Source of the DNA: Evtepia sp.
GTDB lineage: Bacteria > Bacillota > Clostridia > Oscillospirales > Oscillospiraceae
DNA length: 9,242 nucleotides
Reading direction: 5' to 3'
Assembly: GCA_020025735.1 (NCBI GenBank)
Contig: JAHHRP010000071.1
Location: 1-9,242, forward strand
Position 1 is the stretch's first letter; each line of letters starts with the position of its first letter. Below the pieces are notes generated by a model that saw only the letters and a list, made by a program, of their open reading frames with translations, had not been told where the DNA came from and did not search any database. Made by a program: the position numbers and the translations under genes. Of this stretch, positions 1 to 5,017 are shown in pieces.

Positions 1-151
1 GCCCAATATTGTCAAGGATTTTTTCCCAACATGGGAGCGTGGACAAAATGGGACGAATTTTTCTCTTTTGTGGAAAGGCTAGGATTGTCCACACAGAAAG
101 TTCCACTTATCCACAAAATTCGGTGGAGAAAAGAGAGAGAATATGCTGAAG
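1..151. other. Probable part of oriC: DnaA-box cluster downstream of dnaA
   Basis: This non-coding stretch follows the dnaA stop codon and contains several 9-mers matching or close to the DnaA box TTATCCACA. A perfect box lies at 107-115 (plus strand), TTGTCCACA at 85-93 (plus strand, an accepted TTNTNCACA variant), TTGTCCACG at 38-46 (minus strand, one further mismatch), and CTTTCCACA at 69-77 (minus strand). A weaker one is at 122-130. Four sites within 78 bp next to dnaA is what is expected of a replication origin. In many Firmicutes the unwinding element and part of the boxes lie between dnaA and dnaN, so dnaN and the AT-rich unwinding region probably lie just left of the window; that part is inference. 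No clear unwinding element is visible inside the window. Confidence 0.75.
10..15 (-). promoter_or_regulatory. Possible -35 element of a promoter reading out of the window's left edge
   Basis: The minus strand reads TTGACA here, a consensus sigma-A -35 hexamer. The matching -10 would fall 17 bp further on, outside the window, so it cannot be seen. If real, it would drive the next minus-strand gene, expected to be dnaN, from within the origin region. A hexamer alone is weak evidence. Confidence 0.3.
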
Positions 152-1468
152 TTAGTTGTAGCGTTCGTTGATATTAGAACGGATGTCTTTGATGACTTCG
201 TTGGTTTCGGGATCGGTTTTGCATTGCTTTTCTACGCGGTCGATGGAGTGCAGGATGGTGGTGTGATCCCGGTTGTCAAATTCTTTTCCGATGTCTTTTA
301 GGGAGAGTTTTGTCATGTGTCTGGTGAGGTAAATGGCGATGTGACGGGCCCAGCTGGTGGCTTTGGTTCGTCCCTGACCTCGAATGGCATTGGGGTCGAT
401 GTCGTAAAATTTCCCGACTTCCTCAATGATAACTTCTGCCGTTGGTAGAATATCTGAGGTTTCTTTAAACATATCCCGTACAGCCCGGGTTACAGAGCTT
501 GCATCTACGTTGCTGCCCAGCAGGTCTCGAAAAGCCAGGATTTTCTTTACAGTGCCTTCAATCTGTCGCACATTGGAGGTAATGTTTTCAGCCACATAGA
601 TGAGAACTTCTTCAGGAAGTTCTACCCCCATGCGGATGGCTTTGTTTTTGATGATTGCCATTCTCGTTTCGTAATCGGGAGGCTGGATATCTGCCAGCAG
701 TCCCCACTCAAAACGAGTTTTGAGACGGTCCTCTAGCCGCAGCATTTCCTTGGGAGGACGGTCAGCGGTGAAGACAATTTGTTTTTTGTCTTCGTAAAGG
801 GTGTTGAAAGTGTGGAACATCTCTTCTTGGGTAGAGTCTCGTCCGGCGATAAATTGTACGTCGTCCATAAGAAAGACATCTGCTGAGCGGTATTTGGCTC
901 GGAACTCTTGGTTTTTTCCTGCTCGGATGTCTCGGATCAGTTCGTTGGTGAAATCTTCTCCTCGAATGTAGACGATTTTATAGTCTGGGTGATTCTTGTG
1001 AATGGTGTGGGCAATAGCATAGAGCAGATGGGTTTTTCCCAGACCTGATTCTCCATGAATGAAGAGGGGATTGTAGTTTTCTGCCGGATGTTCAGCCACA
1101 GCTAGGGCAGCAGCGTGGGCTAACTTATTGGAGTTGCCTACCACGAAGCGCTCAAAGGTGTATTCCTCCGTTCCGGGAAGAAAACGGGATACAGGCTCTT
1201 GTTTGCCGTACTTCCCTTTTTCTTCTTCGTTGAGGATAACCACTTCCAACTCAGCGGAAAAGAGATCGTATAGGGCTTTTTTGATGTCCCCTAAGTAGCG
1301 GGAAGCCACAATTTCCCGCTTAAACTCTGTGGGGACATACAAGATAAACCGGTTTTCATCCAGCGCCACCGGTTCTGTGTCAGAGAACCAGGTGGTGATG
1401 GTGGTCTCGGTCATAGTCTGCTGCATCAGCGAGAGTACGCGCTCCCAAATATCGGCCGCAGAGTTCAT
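152..1468 (-). CDS. dnaA: Chromosomal replication initiator protein DnaA
   Basis: DnaA is the AAA+ ATPase that binds DnaA boxes at oriC, oligomerises with ATP and opens the DNA for helicase loading. The 438-residue length is normal. Domain I spans about residues 1-78, followed by a very short linker (about 80-100). The AAA+ core has Walker A GESGLGKTHL at 139-148, Walker B FLMDDV near 199-204, sensor I around VFTADRPP (232-239) and sensor II NVRQIEG (299-305). The C-terminal DNA-binding domain has the DnaA signature NRDHTTILH at 399-407; the usual FGGRDHTT is FDNRDHTT here, with the base-contacting Arg kept. The ATG start is supported by AAGGAGG at 1475-1481 (minus strand), 6 nt upstream. It is divergent from rpmH, and the adjacent box cluster supports origin-proximal placement. 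A near-consensus promoter with a DnaA-box-like site just after it suggests autoregulation. Confidence 0.99.
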   Translation of the reverse strand: MNSAADIWERVLSLMQQTMTETTITTWFSDTEPVALDENRFILYVPTEFKREIVASRYLGDIKKALYDLFSAELEVVILNEEEKGKYGKQEPVSRFLPGTEEYTFERFVVGNSNKLAHAAALAVAEHPAENYNPLFIHGESGLGKTHLLYAIAHTIHKNHPDYKIVYIRGEDFTNELIRDIRAGKNQEFRAKYRSADVFLMDDVQFIAGRDSTQEEMFHTFNTLYEDKKQIVFTADRPPKEMLRLEDRLKTRFEWGLLADIQPPDYETRMAIIKNKAIRMGVELPEEVLIYVAENITSNVRQIEGTVKKILAFRDLLGSNVDASSVTRAVRDMFKETSDILPTAEVIIEEVGKFYDIDPNAIRGQGRTKATSWARHIAIYLTRHMTKLSLKDIGKEFDNRDHTTILHSIDRVEKQCKTDPETNEVIKDIRSNINERYN

Positions 1469-1526
1469 GGGCTTCCTCCTTCTCTTTGTCCGGTTTCCGA
1501 CAGGCTGGAAAAGCCATGGAAAACAA

Positions 1527-1546
1527 GGCCCATGGGTTCATGGACC
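1527..1546 (-). other. Hairpin in the dnaA 5' untranslated leader
   Basis: Read on the minus strand, GGTCCATG and CATGGGCC are separated by AACC. In RNA they pair over 8 bp with one G-U wobble. The hairpin lies about 60 nt upstream of the dnaA start, inside the roughly 110-nt leader implied by the promoter at 1586-1614. A smaller 4-bp hairpin (CTCC/GGAG) lies at 1553-1564. No U-tract follows, so this is not a terminator. A role in mRNA stability or translation is only inference. Confidence 0.4.
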
Positions 1547-1565
1547 TGCTCTCTCCTGCCGGAGT

Positions 1566-1574
1566 TGTCGATAA
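1566..1574 (-). promoter_or_regulatory. DnaA-box-like site just downstream of the dnaA promoter
   Basis: The minus strand reads TTATCGACA, one mismatch from the consensus TTATCCACA. It starts about 12 bp past the -10 element, around or just after the expected transcription start. DnaA repression of its own gene through boxes near the promoter is well known in bacteria, so this could be an autoregulatory site. The mismatch falls in the normally conserved CCACA part, which lowers confidence. Confidence 0.4.
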
Positions 1575-1585
1575 AAAATCAGTTT

Positions 1586-1614
1586 ATTATAGCAGATTCC
1601 TTTTTTCTTGGCAA
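1586..1614 (-). promoter_or_regulatory. Sigma-A-type promoter of dnaA
   Basis: On the minus strand the -35 is TTGCCA (1614-1609), one base from TTGACA. It is followed by a 17-bp spacer and a perfect -10 TATAAT (1591-1586). Transcription should start near 1579, giving a leader of about 110 nt before the dnaA ATG. No other promoter of this quality is visible between dnaA and rpmH on this strand. Confidence 0.8.
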
Positions 1615-1667
1615 GCATGTCCTGAGATTCTATTTTTTATTAGGTATCCGAAAAAAAGCACAGACAA

Positions 1668-1681
1668 GGAAAATCTTTTCC
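1668..1681. repeat. Short palindrome in the divergent intergenic region
   Basis: GGAAAA and TTTTCC are separated by TC. It sits between the two divergent promoters, about 54 bp behind the dnaA -35 and 51 bp before the rpmH -35. It could be a regulator site, but the arms are only 6 bp in AT-rich DNA, so chance is a real alternative. Confidence 0.3.
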
Positions 1682-1716
1682 GATTCAGCAAAGAAGGGAA
1701 GAAGAATCTCTTGTTG

Positions 1717-1732
1717 CCCAAAAAATTTTGGG
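1717..1732. promoter_or_regulatory. Inverted repeat abutting the rpmH -35 element
   Basis: CCCAAAA and TTTTGGG are perfect 7-bp arms separated by AA, and the right arm ends at the base before the TTGACA -35 of the rpmH promoter. A dimeric regulator bound here would contact RNA polymerase directly. The A-tract could equally act as an UP-like element for the polymerase alpha subunit. No specific regulator family is recognised. Confidence 0.4.
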
Positions 1733-1762
1733 TTGACAGAGCAGCGCTTTTTCCGCTATAAT
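1733..1762 (+). promoter_or_regulatory. Consensus sigma-A promoter of the rpmH-rnpA-yidD-yidC-khpB operon
   Basis: The -35 is a perfect TTGACA (1733-1738) and the -10 a perfect TATAAT (1757-1762), separated by 18 bp. Transcription should start near 1769, giving a leader of about 115 nt ahead of rpmH. A promoter this strong fits a ribosomal-protein gene. Confidence 0.9.
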
Positions 1763-1771
1763 AATCTTCAC

Positions 1772-1856
1772 GTAACCATGGTTTTCTTTTGGTTACTATT
1801 ATTTAGACAACCGCGGTCGGGGCAATTCGGCCGTTGTGGTTGGCGGGTTTTCTCGC
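1772..1856 (+). other. Structured leader of the rpmH mRNA (three consecutive hairpins)
   Basis: Hairpin 1 pairs GTAACCA (1772-1778) with TGGTTAC (1790-1796). Hairpin 2 pairs CAACC (1808-1812) with GGTTG (1838-1842) and CGGTC (1814-1818) with GGCCG (1829-1833, one G-U). Hairpin 3 pairs GCGGG (1843-1847) with CTCGC (1852-1856) across a TTTT loop. The pairing is seen by eye only. It is not a recognised riboswitch, and a regulatory role is inference. Confidence 0.4.
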
Positions 1857-1884
1857 TGGAAATAGATACAGGAGGTGTATCAGA

Positions 1885-2019
1885 ATGGTTCGTACCTATC
1901 AGCCTAAAAAGCGTCAGCGTTCCAAGGAGCATGGGTTCCGTAAGCGTATGTCTACTGCCAACGGGCGCAAGGTCCTGGCCCGTCGCCGTGCCAGAGGCCG
2001 TGCCCGGCTGACCCACTGA
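1885..2019 (+). CDS. rpmH: 50S ribosomal protein L34
   Basis: L34 is a small basic protein of the large ribosomal subunit that sits among 23S rRNA helices. The 44-residue product is the normal length and shows the family pattern RTYQPKKRQR, HGFRKRM, NGRKVLARRRARGR. The ATG start has GGAGG at 1871-1875, nine nucleotides upstream, and gives the conserved N-terminus MVRTYQP. The reading frame extends further upstream to a TTG, but that extension has no ribosome site and no family support. It is the first gene of the plus-strand operon, behind a consensus promoter and a folded leader. The rpmH-rnpA neighbourhood beside dnaA is one of the most conserved bacterial gene orders. Confidence 0.98.
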   Translation: MVRTYQPKKRQRSKEHGFRKRMSTANGRKVLARRRARGRARLTH

Positions 2020-2050
2020 TGCCAAGGTTAACCGCATAGAGAGTACAACG

Positions 2051-2080
2051 AGGGGCGGGGAATCTCATTCCACCGCCCCT
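2051..2080 (+). other. Strong hairpin between rpmH and rnpA, without a U-tract
   Basis: AGGGGCGG (2051-2058) pairs perfectly with CCGCCCCT (2073-2080), and the inner GGAAT (2059-2063) pairs with ATTCC (2067-2071), giving about 13 bp with one bulged A and a CTC loop. No run of T follows on either strand, so it is not a canonical intrinsic terminator. It may be an mRNA processing or stability element, or a partial terminator that lowers rnpA expression relative to rpmH. The function is inferred from its position only. Confidence 0.5.
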
Positions 2081-2158
2081 GCCGAGCATAGAAAAAAGTT
2101 AAATGTTAAAATTTTTTATGCTCTTTCGTTTGCGCTCTATGGGAAGGGGAAAATCGTT

Positions 2159-2530
2159 GTGAAGCATACTGTCTCCCTGAAAGAAAACAGGATATTCCGC
2201 CGTCTCTACGCCAAGGGAAAGAGCGGTGTCTCCCCGACGATGGTGATTTATTGCCGAAAAAATGGCCGGGCAGAAAGCCGCTTGGGTCTCACCACCGGCA
2301 CAAAGTTGGGCCATGCAGTGGTTCGCAATCGAGTTCGTCGCCGCTTGCGGGAGATTTATCGTCTGCATGAGCAGGATCTGCTTCCCGGTTACGATATTGT
2401 CATCGTGGCTCGGGTGCGGGCAGTTTATAGTCAATATGCTAATCTGGAACGGGATTTTCTCCGCCTGACAAAAAAACTCCAGCTTCTCTCCCAAACCAAC
2501 AATCCATCTCGCCGGGAGGAGAAGCCATGA
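2159..2530 (+). CDS. rnpA: Ribonuclease P protein component
   Basis: RnpA is the protein subunit of RNase P. It binds the catalytic RNA and the 5' leader of precursor tRNAs so the leader can be removed. The 123-residue length is typical. Family marks are the N-terminal LKENRIFRRLYAKGKS (residues 7-22), the aromatic substrate-cleft stretch MVIYCRKN, and the basic RNR motif RNRVRRRLRE at about 56-65. The start is GTG at 2159, with AAGGGG at 2144-2149 about nine nucleotides upstream; an ATG at 2139 is in another frame. The stop overlaps the yidD start (ATGA at 2527-2530), implying coupled translation. The hairpin at 2051-2080 lies between it and rpmH. Confidence 0.97.
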   Translation: MKHTVSLKENRIFRRLYAKGKSGVSPTMVIYCRKNGRAESRLGLTTGTKLGHAVVRNRVRRRLREIYRLHEQDLLPGYDIVIVARVRAVYSQYANLERDFLRLTKKLQLLSQTNNPSRREEKP

Positions 2531-2745
2531 AAGCCCTCCTGCTCTGGATGATCCAGTTTTATCAAAAGGTCATCTCTCCTATCCGCCCCCCCTGTTGTCG
2601 TTTCATCCCCACCTGCTCGGCCTATGCCTTGGAGGCCATTGAGAAGTACGGCGCATTCAAGGGGGGCTGGTTCGCCTTACGCCGGATTCTCCGCTGCAAC
2701 CCTTTTCATAAACAAAAGAGCATTGAGTATGACCCGGTTCCTTGA
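2527..2745 (+). CDS. yidD: Membrane protein insertion efficiency factor YidD
   Basis: YidD is a small membrane-associated protein thought to assist YidC-dependent insertion of inner-membrane proteins. The 72-residue product has the full family pattern: an amphipathic N-terminal helix (about 1-18), ISPIRPPCCRFIPTCSAYALEAI (residues 16 on, conserved CRFxPTCSxYA), a KGGW segment, the RCNPF motif near residue 58, and the terminal YDPVP. The segment between RCNPF and YDPVP (HKQKSIE) differs from the common glycine-rich version. The ATG overlaps the rnpA stop by 4 bp, and GGGAGGAG at 2514-2521 is a strong ribosome site. It lies directly before yidC, its functional partner. Confidence 0.96.
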   Translation: MKALLLWMIQFYQKVISPIRPPCCRFIPTCSAYALEAIEKYGAFKGGWFALRRILRCNPFHKQKSIEYDPVP

Positions 2746-2798
2746 GTCAGAAGGGCCTTCACTTTCCTGCCCCTTGCCCGGCAGGACCCATAAAACCT

Positions 2799-2803
2799 GG
2801 AGG
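2799..2803 (+). promoter_or_regulatory. Ribosome-binding site deciding the yidC start
   Basis: GGAGG lies seven nucleotides before the ATG at 2811. The longer reading frame from TTG at 2742, which overlaps the yidD stop, has no ribosome site, so the ATG is preferred. A small hairpin (CCTGCC 2766-2771 with GGCAGG 2780-2785) lies in the gap. Confidence 0.75.
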
Positions 2804-2810
2804 CGCTGCC

Positions 2811-4151
2811 ATGAGTATTATCTTAACCCCATTCGCTAAACTGGTCTTGCTGTTTTACGACATCACCGGCAGCTACGGTGTGTCTCTGATTCTTTTTGGC
2901 TTGGTGATCCGCTTGATCCTCTTCCCTGTCTTTTTGAAAGGCCGGAAGGGAATGCTGGCCATGAGCAGCTTGACTGAAAAGCAGAAGGTTCTGCAGCAAA
3001 AGTACGCCAGAGACCGGGAAAAATACAGCCGGGAACTGCAAAAACTCTATGAGGAAGAAGGCGTTAAGCCCTCCTCTGGCTGTCTATGGTCCTTCCTGCC
3101 CTTTCCATTTTTGATGGTCCTGTATGCCATCGTCCGTCAGCCTTTAACATACCTGATGAACATGAATCAGGATCAATTCAATGTCGTTTCCAATCTCCTG
3201 TACAAAAATGTTTTGGATTACAAAAATCAGCAGCTGCAAATGGCACAGGATGTTTTTCTGAACCATGACAAGATCGTTGCTGCTGTGCCAGAACTTTCCA
3301 ACATGCCTCAGATCGACTTCACTTTCTTAGGCGTGAACCTTTCTGAAACACCAAGCTTCCTTTTCTGGCGGGCGGATGATGTGTGGGCTGCATTCGGACT
3401 GTGGCTCATTCCGGTGATCTCTGCCCTGCTGGGCGTGGTGTCCATGATCGTAACCAATAAAATTAACGCTTCCGTTCTACATACAACGAAAACCGTTGAT
3501 CAATCTGCTCGGATGACGATGGTCATTATGCCGTTGTTTTCTCTTTGGATTTGTTTTACCCTCCCTGCTGCGCTGGGTGTGTACTGGATCGCCAACAGCC
3601 TGTTTGCCATGCTTCAGGAAGTTCTGAACATTCCATTCCTTCGTTCGTTCATGAAAAAGCAAGAAGAGGAAAAAATCAAGCGTCAAGAAGAGGAAAAAGA
3701 ACGAGTAAAGCTGGAAAAGAAAGCCCAAGCTGAGGCCAAGCGAAAAGCCGCAGAGGAAATGCGCCGGATTCAAATGGAACGGAAACTAAACAAAAGCATC
3801 GCCACCGCCAGCCGAATAGGGATTCGAGCTTATGCCCGTGGGCGATTGTATGACCCCGAGCGTTATCCGACCTTCCCTTATGAAGATCCCAATGAACTGG
3901 CAAATATACAGGAAGCTGAACGGCAGCAAAAACTGGAAGAAAAAAAGGCTGCAAAAGGGAAAAAACAGGAAAAGTCCGCGCAAGAGAAGACCAAGGATTC
4001 TTCTGCTCAAGCTGTTCCATCCCCAGTTCCGGCAGAGGAACAGCAGACAGAACAGACAGCATCCGTGGCTGCACCAGCGGCGTCCGAAGAGGATGCTTTC
4101 GTAGAGGAATCCTTCCTGGAAGAACCCGAAGAGGACAATGAAGAAAAATAA
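2811..4151 (+). CDS. yidC: Membrane protein insertase YidC/Oxa1 family
   Basis: YidC inserts and folds membrane proteins, alone or with SecYEG. From the ATG the protein is 446 residues. There is no signal peptide or lipobox; the first membrane helix (about 22-42) contains Arg34 in LVIRLILFP, matching the conserved groove arginine. A charged cytoplasmic hairpin follows (about 43-88), then TM2 (about 91-115), an external loop of about 75 residues, TM3 (about 191-215), and TM4-TM5 with the family pattern MPLFSLW, LPAALGVYWIAN (about 240-275). The tail from residue 280 is about 165 residues: first a long Lys/Glu/Arg-rich, probably coiled-coil part, then a Pro/Ala and finally acidic end (EEPEEDNEEK). 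Basic C-terminal tails are known to aid ribosome contact in some YidC homologues; that role here is inference. It is followed after 15 nt by khpB. Confidence 0.96.
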   Translation: MSIILTPFAKLVLLFYDITGSYGVSLILFGLVIRLILFPVFLKGRKGMLAMSSLTEKQKVLQQKYARDREKYSRELQKLYEEEGVKPSSGCLWSFLPFPFLMVLYAIVRQPLTYLMNMNQDQFNVVSNLLYKNVLDYKNQQLQMAQDVFLNHDKIVAAVPELSNMPQIDFTFLGVNLSETPSFLFWRADDVWAAFGLWLIPVISALLGVVSMIVTNKINASVLHTTKTVDQSARMTMVIMPLFSLWICFTLPAALGVYWIANSLFAMLQEVLNIPFLRSFMKKQEEEKIKRQEEEKERVKLEKKAQAEAKRKAAEEMRRIQMERKLNKSIATASRIGIRAYARGRLYDPERYPTFPYEDPNELANIQEAERQQKLEEKKAAKGKKQEKSAQEKTKDSSAQAVPSPVPAEEQQTEQTASVAAPAASEEDAFVEESFLEEPEEDNEEK

Positions 4152-4166
4152 GGAGAGACGAGCCTT

Positions 4167-4931
4167 ATGTTGAAATGGATAGAAGCCACGGGCAGATCGG
4201 AAGAGGCTGCCGTACAGAATGCTTTAGAGCAGCTGGGTCTGGACCGGGACAGCGTTTCCGTTGAAGTCCTGGAGCGGGCAAAAAATGGATTTTTGGGTTT
4301 TGGCAGTTCTCCTGCCAAAGTAAAAGTTACCTATGAGGTGCCAGATGAGGTGCCTCAGAAGACTCCTGCTGCATCCACTCCAACTGCCCCCGTGAAAAAG
4401 GAACCTACTCCGTCGGCTCCTGCACCGACAGTAGAGGCTGTCCCTGTTCCCCCTGCCAAAGCGGAAGAGTTGGAAGACCGAGTTAAGGATTTTCTTACTG
4501 GATTATTAGAGCAGATGGGAGTACAAGCCAATATTGTCATTGTCCCCAAAGAGGAAAATGGGATTTTTGTTACACTAGAGGGTTCTAAGCTGGGGGCTTT
4601 GATCGGCCACCGGGGAGAGACCTTGGATGCCATTCAGCAGCTGACGAATTACGCTGTCAATCGCGGCCGGACCCATCGGGTTCGAGTTCATATTGATGCG
4701 GAGAACTACCGGGCTAAACGGGAAGAATCTCTCAAGCGCCTGGCAAATAAGGTCGCTGCTAAAGTGGTCAAATATCGTCGGAATATTACACTGGAGCCTA
4801 TGAATGCCTATGAGCGCCATGTGATCCATGAGAGCCTTCAGGATTATGACGACGTGATCACTTATTCTACGGGGACCGAGCCAAACCGCCGCACGGTGGT
4901 GGCCTACTCCCGAGGCAAGCACGCCTATTGA
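4167..4931 (+). CDS. khpB: RNA-binding protein KhpB (Jag/EloR family)
   Basis: KhpB (Jag, EloR) is an RNA-binding protein that partners KhpA and affects cell elongation and division in several Firmicutes. The 254-residue product has all three parts of the family. The Jag N-terminal domain (1-57) contains AKNGFLGFG. A Pro/Ala/Thr-rich linker (about 58-98) follows. The KH domain (about 105-175) has the RNA-contacting loop GHRG at 147-150. The R3H domain (about 180-250) has Arg217 and His221 in AYERHVIHE, the motif that names it. The start has AGGAGAG at 4151-4157, overlapping the yidC stop region. The gene ends the operon at a strong terminator. The yidC-khpB pairing is classic in Firmicutes. 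Confidence 0.96.
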   Translation: MLKWIEATGRSEEAAVQNALEQLGLDRDSVSVEVLERAKNGFLGFGSSPAKVKVTYEVPDEVPQKTPAASTPTAPVKKEPTPSAPAPTVEAVPVPPAKAEELEDRVKDFLTGLLEQMGVQANIVIVPKEENGIFVTLEGSKLGALIGHRGETLDAIQQLTNYAVNRGRTHRVRVHIDAENYRAKREESLKRLANKVAAKVVKYRRNITLEPMNAYERHVIHESLQDYDDVITYSTGTEPNRRTVVAYSRGKHAY

Positions 4932-4936
4932 CAGAA

Positions 4937-4975
4937 AACGGCGGGGGAGGTACTGTGCTCCACCGTCGTTTTTTT
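4937..4975 (+). terminator. Intrinsic terminator of the rpmH-khpB operon
   Basis: AACGGCGGGGGAG (4937-4949) pairs with CTCCACCGTCGTT (4958-4970) over 13 positions, with one mismatch and one G-T, across an 8-nt loop. The run of T continues to 4975. It begins 6 nt after the khpB stop, so the operon ends here. A smaller stem (GGGGC/GCCCC, 4982-4995) follows before the esterase. Confidence 0.93.
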
Positions 4976-5017
4976 ACCATCGGGGCTGTTGCCCCCATCT
5001 GATGAGGAGGGAATCTT

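Noticed and set aside
25..35. CCCA-ACA-TGGG mini-hairpin as a terminator after dnaA
   Set aside because: Only 4 bp; on the dnaA strand it is followed by A residues and not by U.
1834..1884. N-terminal extension of rpmH from an upstream TTG
   Set aside because: The L34 family starts at MVRTYQP, the ribosome site fits ATG 1885, and the extension overlaps the folded leader.
1486..2011. Plus-strand frames in the dnaA-rpmH gap
   Set aside because: They cross the divergent promoters, overlap rpmH out of frame and have no ribosome site or family likeness.
2099..2494. 131-codon open frame on the minus strand across rnpA
   Set aside because: It lies entirely opposite the well-supported rnpA gene, has no family likeness and no good ribosome site.
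2742..2810. Longer YidC from TTG 2742 overlapping the yidD stop
   Set aside because: No ribosome site before it; the added residues are Pro/Gly-rich and not a signal peptide, while GGAGG fits the ATG at 2811.
3676..4074. 132-codon minus-strand frame with many Leu/Phe residues
   Set aside because: It is the reverse of the Lys/Glu-rich YidC tail; complementing AAG/GAA codons produces Leu/Phe-rich false membrane-like sequence.
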